A stretch of 9,417 bases of DNA from an uncultured Sutterella sp. (GCA_900767875.1 CAAGAT010000002.1:1-9417), one strand, 5' to 3'. Counted from the first letter of the stretch, positions 1-9,148 are shown. The notes: generated by a model from the letters alone, not told the origin. Made by a program: numbers and translations.

Positions 1-5
1 ACTCT

Positions 6-11
6 ATTATA
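6..11 (-). promoter_or_regulatory. Extended -10 promoter reading out of the left edge
   Basis: Read on the minus strand, this is a perfect TATAAT preceded by TGG, giving the extended -10 form TGGTATAAT. The expected -35 position (about 29-34, 17-base spacer) reads AAGAAA, a poor match, but it lies in an A-rich tract (27-40) that could act like an UP element. Transcription would start at or beyond the left edge, so the gene served is not visible. The match to the sigma-70 extended -10 consensus is seen directly; activity is inferred. Confidence 0.55.
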
Positions 12-41
12 CCATCGGGCAACGTCTTTTTCTTTTTTAAA

Positions 42-71
42 TCAACGAATTACACAGATTTCTCTCGTTGA
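42..71. repeat. Inverted repeat TCAACGA / TCGTTGA
   Basis: Two perfect 7-base arms (42-48 and 65-71) are separated by 16 AT-rich bases. The pair lies about 30 to 60 bases upstream of the minus-strand -10 element at the left edge, where an activator or repressor site would be expected. It could also be chance. The right arm touches the T-run of the terminator-like hairpin at 71-95. Confidence 0.3.
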
Positions 72-95
72 AAAAAGCCCTGTTTCCAGGGGCTT
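71..95 (-). terminator. Second terminator-like hairpin downstream of tRNA-Pro
   Basis: On the minus strand the sequence folds as AAGCCCCTG, loop GAAA, CAGGGCTT, an 8-bp stem with one bulged C, followed directly by a T-run. This has the form of a Rho-independent terminator. It lies about 95 bases beyond the stronger terminator at 189-220, so it may be a back-up for the ispB/tRNA transcript or end a short unrecognised RNA from 96-188. I see no gene in that gap. Confidence 0.6.
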
Positions 96-188
96 CATGC
101 AAAATTGAGGCTAAGGCGGGCGGGGGCGGAAACAACACGGGAAAACCGCGTGTTTGGACAAAGGCTTTTTCGCGGCCGGGGAAAAGAA

Positions 189-220
189 AAAGGGAAGCGC
201 TTTTTCAAACGCTTCCCTTT
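189..220 (-). terminator. Rho-independent terminator of ispB / tRNA-Pro
   Basis: Positions 189-199 and 210-220 form a perfect 11-bp stem (AAAGGGAAGCG with its complement) around a 10-base loop. On the minus strand it is followed by a pyrimidine-rich, T-rich tail. It starts 8 bases past the CCA end of tRNA-Pro. No comparable terminator separates ispB from the tRNA, so it probably ends both. Confidence 0.85.
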
Positions 221-228
221 CGAAATTC

Positions 229-305
<77 letters not shown>

Positions 306-326
306 AATTACCCGACTGTCGGCGCG

Positions 327-1316
327 TTATTTATTGCGCTGAACCGTCAAGGCCAGAAACTGTATCAGAGATTCTTTGAATTGTCCAGAGGGAAGTGCAG
401 ATAATTTTTCTTTCCCCATCTCGACCTCTTCGCGGGCCTTCTCGATGCACTTGGCCAAAGCGCCGCTTTCGACCACGATTTTGCTGATCGCCTCAAAGTC
501 GCCGTCGCCGTTTTGAACGGCGCTGCGGATGCGTTCGCGGTTTTCCGGGGTGGTCAGGCGCATGGCGTAGTAAAGCGGCAGCGTGACCTTGCCTTCGCGC
601 AGATCCGCGCCGAGGTTCTTGCCGATTTCGGCGGCTTCACCCTGATAGTCGAGGATGTCGTCGGCGATCTGAAAGGCGTTGCCCAGGTGCAGGGCGTAGC
701 CCGCGCACGCCTCTTCCATTTCGGCGGGCGCCTGCGCCACGGCGGCAGCCATGTGGGCGGCGGCCTTAAACAGGCACGCCGTCTTGCGCTCGATCACGCC
801 GAAGTAGTCCTCGAGCGTGATGTCTGGGTTGTGCGCATTGTTCATCTGCAGCACTTCGCCTTCGCTCAGTCGGTTGGCCGCGTCGGCCAGGGCCTGCATC
901 ACCTTGAGGTTGCCCGCGCGCACCATCATCTGAAACGAGCGAGTGTAGAAAAAGTCGCCGACGAGCACGGCCGTGCCGTTGCCCCAGCGGGCGTTGGCCG
1001 TTTCGCGGCCGCGGCGCATCATGCCTTCGTCGACGACGTCGTCGTGCATGAGCGTGGCCGTGTGAAGAATTTCAATGACGGCGCCCAGATAGGCGGCCTT
1101 GGCCGGATCGGCGCCCATAGCGCGGGCCATCAGAATCAGCAGAGCCGGGCGCATGCGCTTGCCGCCGGCACCGGTGATGTAGTGGCCGACTTCGTCGACG
1201 CGCGAGACGGCGCTAGAGACCTCCTCGCGGATGATGCGCTCGACCTCGAGCATGTCCTGGGCAATCGGGGCCAGGGCACGGCGGGCCGCCGCTTTGATGT
1301 TTTCAGACTGGGTCAT
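327..1316 (-). CDS. ispB: Long-chain polyprenyl (octaprenyl-type) diphosphate synthase
   Basis: This enzyme extends farnesyl diphosphate with isopentenyl diphosphate units to make the all-trans side chain of ubiquinone or menaquinone, in the cytosol. The 329-residue protein has the full trans-prenyltransferase set: GGKRMRP (51-57) for substrate binding, the first aspartate-rich motif DDVVD (92-96), GDFFYTR (120-126), and the second motif DDILD (219-223) followed by GKNLGADLREGK. The fifth residue before the first DDxxD is Ala87, not an aromatic residue, which fits a long-chain rather than a farnesyl synthase. Length is near the 323 residues of E. coli IspB. The exact chain length (C40 or another) cannot be read from sequence. 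The ATG is preceded only by a weak ACGAG, but it matches the family N-terminus. tRNA-Pro follows 21 bases downstream. Confidence 0.95.
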   Translation of the reverse strand: MTQSENIKAAARRALAPIAQDMLEVERIIREEVSSAVSRVDEVGHYITGAGGKRMRPALLILMARAMGADPAKAAYLGAVIEILHTATLMHDDVVDEGMMRRGRETANARWGNGTAVLVGDFFYTRSFQMMVRAGNLKVMQALADAANRLSEGEVLQMNNAHNPDITLEDYFGVIERKTACLFKAAAHMAAAVAQAPAEMEEACAGYALHLGNAFQIADDILDYQGEAAEIGKNLGADLREGKVTLPLYYAMRLTTPENRERIRSAVQNGDGDFEAISKIVVESGALAKCIEKAREEVEMGKEKLSALPSGQFKESLIQFLALTVQRNK

Positions 1317-1395
1317 CTCGTAATGAAAAAAGCGAATCAGGAGCCGGGCGCGGCCGTCTCAGGGAAACGGGCGCCCCTACAAAAGGCGCGGCATC

Positions 1396-1412
1396 GCAGT
1401 GCGGGGCACTGC
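1396..1412. other. Perfect short hairpin in the ispB upstream region
   Basis: GCAGTGC and GCACTGC form a 7-bp stem around a 3-base loop. It lies in the 173-base gap between the NarL-type regulator and ispB, downstream of the candidate ispB -10. No T-run follows directly on either strand, so it is not a clear terminator. It would sit in the 5' leader of ispB mRNA if the promoter at 1437-1442 is used. Confidence 0.4.
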
Positions 1413-1436
1413 CGAAAAACGCGCGTGCAAAAACAT

Positions 1437-1442
1437 ATTGTA
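1437..1442 (-). promoter_or_regulatory. Candidate -10 element for ispB
   Basis: The minus strand reads TACAAT, five of six matches to the sigma-70 -10 consensus, in a short AT-rich patch within otherwise GC-rich intergenic DNA. The -35 position is GC-rich and does not match. A start here would give ispB (and tRNA-Pro) a leader of about 115 bases. ispB may also be reached by read-through from tal and the regulator, because I see no terminator between them. Confidence 0.35.
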
Positions 1443-1489
1443 ACGATATCGGCCGCGGGCCCGCGAGCGCTGTCTTACGCAGAGAACGC

Positions 1490-2164
1490 TCAAAGAATGC
1501 GCATCTGCCGGGCGCGCAGCACGGCCTGACTGCGCGAGTGCACGTCAAGCTTGCGGTACATGTTTTTGGCGTGCGTGCTCACCGTGGACTGCGACAGAGC
1601 CAGCACCTGGCTGATCTGCACAAAGGAAATGCCCTTGGCCAGAAGGCGCAGGATGTCGAGTTCGCGCGCCGACAGGGGATGGTCGGCCTCGCCCAGGCTT
1701 TCGGCCGAGCGACGGCTTTGCAGCGACTGCAGCACGGTGCGCGCCACGAGGGGGCTGACGGCCGAGCCGCCCGCCTGCAGCACGCGCAGGCACGAGGCCA
1801 GGTCGGCCCGCTCGTCGGAAAAAAGCACGTAGCCGTCGGCGCCCGAGATGATCGTGTGCATCACGATGTTGGCGTCCTGGCAGTCCGAGACGGCCAGCAC
1901 GAGGCACTCGGGGTTGCGGCGGCGGGCGCTGCGGATGATGTCGGCGGCGTTGCCGTCGGGCAGCATGCTGTTGGTGACGACAAAGTCGACGGCGTGGCGC
2001 GACAGATAGGCCAGGGCCTGGCGCTTGCCCGGCGCATCGGCGGCCACGGTAAAGTCCGGGGCGTGCGCCAGGGCCAGGCGATGGCGCCGTCTGCGATAGT
2101 CGTCGGGCTCGACGATGAGCACGGGGTGCGCGGCGGCTGTGGCGGACATGGTGCGGTTGTCCAC
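1490..2164 (-). CDS. NarL/LuxR-type regulator with a degenerate receiver domain
   Basis: This 224-residue protein has the two-domain layout of NarL/FixJ response regulators. Residues 14-137 are receiver-like and 163-219 form a LuxR-type helix-turn-helix (LSARELDILRLLAKG, then VSTHAKNMYRKL). The receiver has lost its phosphorylation chemistry. The acidic pair is Glu19-Pro20, the phospho-acceptor position in TNSMLPD is Asn65 rather than Asp, and the switch lysine after GYVL is Phe115. Ser93 keeps the Thr/Ser position. I infer DNA binding that does not depend on aspartyl phosphorylation; the input and targets are unknown. The start is GTG at 2164, 4 bases after the tal stop codon, which suggests translational coupling with tal. 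A second in-frame start (ATG, Met6) has no Shine-Dalgarno. No cognate histidine kinase is visible. Confidence 0.88.
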   Translation of the reverse strand: MDNRTMSATAAAHPVLIVEPDDYRRRRHRLALAHAPDFTVAADAPGKRQALAYLSRHAVDFVVTNSMLPDGNAADIIRSARRRNPECLVLAVSDCQDANIVMHTIISGADGYVLFSDERADLASCLRVLQAGGSAVSPLVARTVLQSLQSRRSAESLGEADHPLSARELDILRLLAKGISFVQISQVLALSQSTVSTHAKNMYRKLDVHSRSQAVLRARQMRIL

Positions 2165-2168
2165 GGCT

Positions 2169-3107
2169 TTAGCTCAGGTGCGCCTGCAGCTTTTCGGTGT
2201 CGACCGCAAAGCTGCGGATGCCCGCGGGCAGCTTGTCGCTGGCCACGGCGCTTGTGGTGAGCGCCATCAAAAACTCGGACTCGGTGATGGCGATGGGCTC
2301 GCCCGGCTCGATCGCCTCGGCGCACAGATGCGCCGTCACGGGGGCAAAGGAGCCGTCAAGCTCGGCGATGAGCTTGGGGGAAATCGTGAGTAGATCGCAG
2401 CCGGCCAACGCCAAAATCTCGCCCTTGTTGCGGAAGGACGCACCCATGATCTGCGTTTTGCTGCCCGCGCGCTTGAGACGCTTGAAGATGTCCGTGACGG
2501 ACTGCACGCCCGGATCGCGCACGCCCGCGTTGGCCGCCTCATCCCAGCTGGCGCCCTCTTGGGTTTTGAACCAGTCGTAGATGCGGCCCACGAAGGGGCT
2601 GATGAGCGTGGCCTGCGCCAAGGCGGCCGCTTCGGCCTGCGCCAGGCAGAAAATCAGGGTCATGTTGCAGTGAATGCCTTCGGCTTCCAGAATCCGGGCG
2701 GCCAGGCACCCTTGCCAGGTGGCGGCGATCTTAATGAGGATGCGCTCGCGCGAAATGCCCATGGCCTCATAGAGAGCAATGAGGCGGCGGGCTTTGGCGA
2801 CGGTGGCGGGCGCATCAAAGCTCAGACGGGCGTCGACTTCGGTGGACACGCGCCCGGGGATGTGCTCGAGAATGGCCGCCCCGAACCCGGTCAGAACGCG
2901 GTCGATGCGCAGCTCGGGTGCTTCGTTGACGCGGCGGGCCGCTTCGAGAATGTGTCGGTAGCTCGGATCGGCGGCCGCCTTGAGAATCAGCGAGGGATTG
3001 GTGGTGGCTTCCGTGGGATTGAGTTGCGCGATGGTGTTGATGTCTCCCGTATCGGCCACGACCACCGTCATGGCCTTGAGCTGCGCGAGTTCGCTGGCTT
3101 GCTGCAT
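2169..3107 (-). CDS. tal: Transaldolase (TalB type)
   Basis: This enzyme moves a dihydroxyacetone unit from sedoheptulose 7-phosphate to glyceraldehyde 3-phosphate, giving erythrose 4-phosphate and fructose 6-phosphate, in the non-oxidative pentose phosphate pathway. The 312-residue protein covers the class I barrel. Lys126 in ILIKIAATWQG is the Schiff-base lysine. Asp19 (VVADTGD), Asn37 (TTNPS), Glu90 (STEVDARLS), Asn148 (CNMT), Ser170 and Arg175 (ISPFVGR) align with known active-site residues of E. coli TalB. Length is close to TalB (317). The ATG is preceded by ACGGA six to eight bases upstream. Its promoter is not clear. A TAAAAT on the minus strand at 3246-3251 is a weak candidate that would overlap the carA promoter region. 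The NarL-type regulator gene follows after 4 bases. Confidence 0.96.
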   Translation of the reverse strand: MQQASELAQLKAMTVVVADTGDINTIAQLNPTEATTNPSLILKAAADPSYRHILEAARRVNEAPELRIDRVLTGFGAAILEHIPGRVSTEVDARLSFDAPATVAKARRLIALYEAMGISRERILIKIAATWQGCLAARILEAEGIHCNMTLIFCLAQAEAAALAQATLISPFVGRIYDWFKTQEGASWDEAANAGVRDPGVQSVTDIFKRLKRAGSKTQIMGASFRNKGEILALAGCDLLTISPKLIAELDGSFAPVTAHLCAEAIEPGEPIAITESEFLMALTTSAVASDKLPAGIRSFAVDTEKLQAHLS

Positions 3108-3141
3108 TTTTTTTCCGTCTCGATTGGCAAAACCTTGAAAA

Positions 3142-3198
3142 GGCGCCCGAGGCGGGGCCTGTTTTTCCCAAGCGGGAGCAAGGCCTCGGGGCGGCGCC
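3142..3198. other. GC-rich imperfect inverted repeat in the tal-carA divergent region
   Basis: GGCGCCCGAGGC (3142-3153) and GCCTCGGGGCGGCGCC (3183-3198) are complementary apart from a short insertion in the second arm. The pair lies between tal and the carA -10, so it could fold in the tal 5' leader or act as a regulator site. The DNA is GC-rich, so chance pairing is likely enough to keep confidence low. Confidence 0.3.
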
Positions 3199-3210
3199 CG
3201 GACAGACCAC

Positions 3211-3239
3211 TGCTGAGGGCAGGGCCGAAAAGGTATAAT
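3211..3239 (+). promoter_or_regulatory. Promoter of carA-gmhA-carB
   Basis: A perfect -10 TATAAT lies at 3234-3239. The -35 position 17 bases upstream (3211-3216, TGCTGA) is a poor match, so the promoter may depend on an activator or on the -10 flank. A start near 3246 gives a leader of about 163 bases before carA. I found no ArgR-type box resembling the E. coli consensus next to it. Confidence 0.6.
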
Positions 3240-3253
3240 GGACTAATTTTAGC

Positions 3254-3272
3254 CTGAGCCCGTACGGCTCAG
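3254..3272 (+). other. carA leader stem-loop 1
   Basis: CTGAGCC and GGCTCAG form a perfect 7-bp stem around the 5-base loop CGTAC. It would be at the extreme 5' end of the carA transcript, where it could stabilise the message or take part in leader folding. Confidence 0.5.
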
Positions 3273-3273
3273 A

Positions 3274-3305
3274 CCCTCAGACAATTCCTAGGAATTTTTT
3301 GAGGG
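3274..3305 (+). other. carA leader stem-loop 2, with a 14-bp palindrome at its tip
   Basis: CCCTCA (3274-3279) pairs with TGAGGG (3300-3305). Inside lies the perfect palindrome AATTCCTAGGAATT (3283-3296). Together they form a nearly continuous hairpin with one mismatch and one wobble. The palindrome could instead be a protein-binding site in DNA. No standard terminator tail follows. Confidence 0.5.
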
Positions 3306-3314
3306 ACGGAGGAG

Positions 3315-3361
3315 ACCTCGCACCCCTTGTCGGGTCGCGGGGTTTCTTGGCGAACCCTTTT
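3315..3361 (+). promoter_or_regulatory. Putative attenuator in the carA leader (competing hairpins)
   Basis: Two stems share bases and cannot form together. Stem A pairs 3315-3325 with 3332-3343 (11 bp, one bulged C). Stem B pairs GGGTT (3340-3344) with AACCC (3353-3357) and is followed by TTTT (3358-3361), like a weak intrinsic terminator. This is the geometry of an antiterminator/terminator switch, about 50 bases before carA. The pairings are seen in the sequence. The regulatory role, and any pyrimidine or arginine signal, is inference. Stem B is short and its T-run is only four bases. Confidence 0.35.
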
Positions 3362-3397
3362 ACCTCAAGTACTTTGGAAGTCAGTTCAAGAATAGAT

Positions 3398-3404
3398 AGG
3401 GAGG
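3398..3404 (+). promoter_or_regulatory. Strong Shine-Dalgarno that fixes the carA TTG start
   Basis: AGGGAGG lies four bases before TTG at 3409. No ATG or GTG in this frame lies near it, and the next in-frame Met is residue 43, inside the conserved CarA core. The purine-rich site therefore supports the rare TTG start. Confidence 0.75.
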
Positions 3405-3408
3405 AGCC

Positions 3409-4590
3409 TTGAGTCTGATCATCACAGATAAGCGTCCGCAAGCCGCTCTCGTGCTTGCCGACGGCGAAGTCTTCCTCGGGCGCGGTTTCGGCGCCCGAGG
3501 GAGCGTGACCGCCGAAGTCGTGTTTAACACGGCGATGACGGGCTATCAGGAAATCGTCACTGATCCGAGCTACACGGGTCAGATCGTGACGCTCACGTAT
3601 CCGCACATCGGCAACGTCGGCGTCAACGCCCAGGACGAGGAAAGCGCGCACGTGTGCGCCGCCGGTCTCATCGTCCGCGTTCTGAGCCCGGTGGTGAGCA
3701 ACTTCCGATCCGAGCAGTGCCTGTCCGATTACCTCGAGAAGGCCGGCGTGGTCGGTCTGTCCGACATCGACACCCGTAAGCTCACCCGCATTCTGCGCAC
3801 CAGGGGCGCGCAGGCCGGCACGATCGTGGTGGCCCGGGGCGACACGCTCACGGCCGACGAACTCAACGCGGCCCGTCAGGCGGCCTCCTCCTGGGGCTCC
3901 ATGGTTGGCCGCGATCTGGCCAGCGAAGTCACCTGCAAGGCGCCCTACCACTTTGCCGAAGGCACCTGGTCGCTGACGGCCGCCGAGGGCAAGCCCGGCT
4001 TTGCCAAGGTCGAAAAGACCGAATTCAAGGTTGTGGCCTACGACTTCGGCGTCAAGCGCAACATCCTGCGTTTGATGGTTGACCGCGGCATCGATCTGAC
4101 GGTCGTGCCTGCCCAGACGCCCGTCGAGGACGTGCTGGCCATGAATCCGGACGGCGTGTTCTTGTCCAACGGCCCGGGCGACCCCGAGCCGTGCACGTAC
4201 GCCATCGAAGCGGCCCGCGAATGCCTCAAGCGCCGCATTCCGCTCTTTGGCATCTGCCTGGGCCATCAGATCATGGGCTTGGCCGCCGGCGGCAAGACGC
4301 TCAAGATGAAGTTCGGCCACCACGGCGCCAACCACCCGGTGTTGGAAAAGTCCGCCGGCCGCGTGCACATCACGAGCCAGAACCACGGCTTTGCGGTCGA
4401 TGCCGCCACGCTTCCCGACAACGTCGAAGTCACGCACGTGAGCCTGTTTGACGGCTCGCTGCAGGGCATGCGCTTTATCGATGCGCCGGCCATGAGCTTT
4501 CAGGGTCACCCCGAAGCCTCTCCGGGTCCGCACGACATCGAAGGGCTCTTCGACAAATTCGTGGGAATGATGAAGGCCGCCCGCGCCTAA
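3409..4590 (+). CDS. carA: Carbamoyl-phosphate synthase small (glutaminase) subunit
   Basis: CarA hydrolyses glutamine and passes ammonia through a tunnel to CarB, which makes carbamoyl phosphate for pyrimidine and arginine synthesis. The 393-residue protein has the CarA-specific N-terminal domain (about 10-150, with EVVFNTAMTGYQEI and LTYPHIGNVG) and a class I glutamine amidotransferase domain (about 205-390). The catalytic triad is Cys283 in GICLGHQ, His367 and Glu369 in GHPEASPGPHD. FLSNGPGDP (251-259) forms the oxyanion region. It is about 10 residues longer than E. coli CarA, mostly at the N-terminus and in linker loops. The start is TTG, chosen for the strong Shine-Dalgarno. The gene heads a likely carA-gmhA-carB operon with a long structured leader. 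Confidence 0.97.
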   Translation: MSLIITDKRPQAALVLADGEVFLGRGFGARGSVTAEVVFNTAMTGYQEIVTDPSYTGQIVTLTYPHIGNVGVNAQDEESAHVCAAGLIVRVLSPVVSNFRSEQCLSDYLEKAGVVGLSDIDTRKLTRILRTRGAQAGTIVVARGDTLTADELNAARQAASSWGSMVGRDLASEVTCKAPYHFAEGTWSLTAAEGKPGFAKVEKTEFKVVAYDFGVKRNILRLMVDRGIDLTVVPAQTPVEDVLAMNPDGVFLSNGPGDPEPCTYAIEAARECLKRRIPLFGICLGHQIMGLAAGGKTLKMKFGHHGANHPVLEKSAGRVHITSQNHGFAVDAATLPDNVEVTHVSLFDGSLQGMRFIDAPAMSFQGHPEASPGPHDIEGLFDKFVGMMKAARA

Positions 4591-4632
4591 GGCGCCGGCC
4601 CCAAAGCAGTCAACCCGAACCGACAGACACTC

Positions 4633-5232
4633 ATGAACTCCGTCACGCACGTCAAAGCCGCTCTCGAGGACGCCAGCCGCGCCCTGACGGCGCTTATTGC
4701 CGACGAGGCGATGCTCGGCAAAATCGCAGAGGCCGCCCACGCGATCGCCGCCAGTCAACGCAAGGGCGGCGCGGTCTACTCCTGCGGCAACGGCGGCAGC
4801 CTTTGCGACGCCATGCACTTTGCCGAGGAAATGACGGGGCGCTACCGACAGGATCGCCGGCCCTACCGCGCCGCGGCCATTTCGGACGTCTCGCACATGG
4901 CCTGCGTGGGCAACGACTACGGCTACGAGCATGTGTTCTCGCGCTGGATCGACGCCATGGGCACCGACAAAGACGTGCTGCTGGCGATCACGACCTCGGG
5001 CACGAGCAAAAACATCGTGGCCGCGGCCCGCAAGGCCCGGGAAAAGGGCGTCACCGTTGTGGCGCTGACCGGGCGCCAAGGCTCTCCCATCACGGAACTG
5101 GCGGACATTGCGATCGTGACGCCCGCGGGCAAGTGGGCCGACCGCGTTCAGGAACTGCACATCAAAGTGATTCACATTCTGATCGAACTCGTCGAGCGCG
5201 AGCTCGATGCTCAGAACTACCAGACGGCTTAA
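4633..5232 (+). CDS. gmhA: Sedoheptulose 7-phosphate isomerase (phosphoheptose isomerase)
   Basis: GmhA converts sedoheptulose 7-phosphate to D-glycero-D-manno-heptose 7-phosphate, the first step to the ADP-heptose of LPS inner core. The 199-residue protein is a SIS-domain protein that follows E. coli GmhA (192 residues) along its length. CGNGGS (51-56) and TTSGTS (120-125) bind phosphate, and MHFAEEMTGRYR and QELHIKVIHILIELVE are family signatures. The metal and catalytic positions His62, Glu66, Gln173 and His181 are all present. The related SIS protein DiaA is less likely given these signatures. It lies 42 bases after carA with no terminator or clear promoter between, and its stop is 4 bases before the carB ATG. 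Its Shine-Dalgarno is weak. Composition matches its neighbours, so recent transfer is not indicated. Confidence 0.93.
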   Translation: MNSVTHVKAALEDASRALTALIADEAMLGKIAEAAHAIAASQRKGGAVYSCGNGGSLCDAMHFAEEMTGRYRQDRRPYRAAAISDVSHMACVGNDYGYEHVFSRWIDAMGTDKDVLLAITTSGTSKNIVAAARKAREKGVTVVALTGRQGSPITELADIAIVTPAGKWADRVQELHIKVIHILIELVERELDAQNYQTA

Positions 5233-5236
5233 AAAA

Positions 5237-8458
<3,222 letters not shown>

Positions 8459-8480
8459 GCGGTGCCTCGGGCCCGAAAAC

Positions 8481-8518
8481 CGTGCGCCGGACGCTTTGAA
8501 CGAAGCGCCCGGCTCACG
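8481..8518. other. Long stem-loop between carB and greA
   Basis: CGTG, GCCGG and CGCTT (8481-8496) pair in register with AAGCG, CCGGC and CACG (8503-8518), giving 14 bp with two mismatches and a 6-base loop. No T-run follows on the plus strand, so it is not a standard terminator for carB. It may protect the carB 3' end. It overlaps the greA -35, so the same bases serve two possible roles. Confidence 0.5.
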
Positions 8519-8525
8519 GTAAAAT
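8496..8525 (+). promoter_or_regulatory. Promoter of greA
   Basis: The -35 is TTGAAC (8496-8501), the -10 is TAAAAT (8520-8525, five of six), and the spacer is 18 bases. The start site would be near 8532, giving a leader of about 45 bases. It lies in the 118-base gap after carB. Confidence 0.6.
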
Positions 8526-8533
8526 TGCGCCTT

Positions 8534-8555
8534 TGCCAACGAAGGGCAGTTTTTT
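8534..8555 (+). terminator. Terminator-like hairpin in the greA leader
   Basis: TGCC (8534-8537) pairs with GGCA (8545-8548), followed by G and six T. A slightly different stem, GCCTT with AAGGGC (8529-8547), is also possible. It ends 21 bases before the greA ATG and would fold right after transcription starts. A short stem with a T-run in a greA leader recalls the E. coli greA leader, where early termination yields the small RNA GraL. The stem is short, so true termination is uncertain. Confidence 0.35.
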
Positions 8556-8576
8556 ACTGAAGTCAGAACACAGAAA

Positions 8577-9053
8577 ATGCAACAGCGAATTCCGATTACC
8601 GCCGCCGGTGCCGAGCGTTTGAAGGCCGAACTCGATGAACTCAAGCGCGTCAAGCGTCCGGCCGTCGTGCAGGCCATTGCCGAAGCGCGCGAAAAGGGCG
8701 ACCTGTCTGAAAACGCCGAGTACGATGCCGCCAAGGAAATGCAGGGCCATATCGAAGGCCGCATTGCCGAACTCGAAGGCAAGATTCCGGCGCTGCAGAT
8801 CATCGACCCCAAGACGCTGCAGGCGGGCGATCGAATCGTGTTCGGCGCCACCGTGGAACTCGAAGACGAGGACGGCAAGACCAACGTCTATCAGATCGTC
8901 GGTGACGATGAGGCCGACATCAAGGCCAACCGCATCTCCGTGTCGAGCCCCGTGGCCCGCAGCCTGATCGGCAAGTACGAAGGCGATGAAGTCACGTGCC
9001 CGGCCCCCAAGGGTCTGATTCACTACTCGATCGTGTCGGTCAAGTACATCTGA
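8577..9053 (+). CDS. greA: Transcript cleavage (elongation) factor GreA
   Basis: GreA enters the secondary channel of RNA polymerase and stimulates cleavage of backtracked RNA, rescuing stalled complexes. At 158 residues it equals E. coli GreA in length. The N-terminal coiled coil (about 1-76) carries the tip motif GDLSENAEY with Asp42 and Glu45, equivalent to the catalytic acids Asp41 and Glu44 of E. coli. The C-terminal FKBP-like domain (about 80-158) has VFGATVEL, IVGDDEAD and ISVSSPVARSLIGK. The ATG is well placed for the family, although the Shine-Dalgarno is weak. The gene has its own promoter after carB, a carB-greA order that I recall from Burkholderiales, and a terminator at 9107-9148. 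Confidence 0.97.
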   Translation: MQQRIPITAAGAERLKAELDELKRVKRPAVVQAIAEAREKGDLSENAEYDAAKEMQGHIEGRIAELEGKIPALQIIDPKTLQAGDRIVFGATVELEDEDGKTNVYQIVGDDEADIKANRISVSSPVARSLIGKYEGDEVTCPAPKGLIHYSIVSVKYI

Positions 9054-9106
9054 CGAGCGGTTTTCCGGGCTGGGTCACGAAAACCTGCCGAACCAAAAAC
9101 AGAGCG

Positions 9107-9148
9107 GAGCGCTGCGAACGGTGTGTTCAAGGCGCTCTTTTTGTTTTT
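9107..9148 (+). terminator. Rho-independent terminator of greA
   Basis: GAGCGC (9107-9112) pairs with GCGCTC (9132-9137). Inside, GAAC and GTTC add a 4-bp stem around the loop GGTGT, with a 3-by-3 internal loop. The T-rich tail TTTTTGTTTTT follows at once. It lies about 55 bases after the greA stop. Confidence 0.75.

Noticed and set aside
513..1529. Plus-strand open frame of 338 codons opposite ispB
   Set aside because: ispB on the other strand has all its catalytic motifs. This frame has a biased His/Val/Ala/Gly composition and no family resemblance.
3328..3396. Leader peptide of about 22 codons from a TTG in the carA leader
   Set aside because: It would need a second TTG start 12 bases from a purine-rich patch, shows no run of arginine or other regulatory codons, and overlaps the hairpins without clear logic.
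5207..5236. Upstream in-frame ATG for carB inside gmhA
   Set aside because: Starting at 5237 gives MPKRTDIK, the same N-terminus and total length as E. coli CarB. The ten extra residues are basic and have no counterpart in the family.
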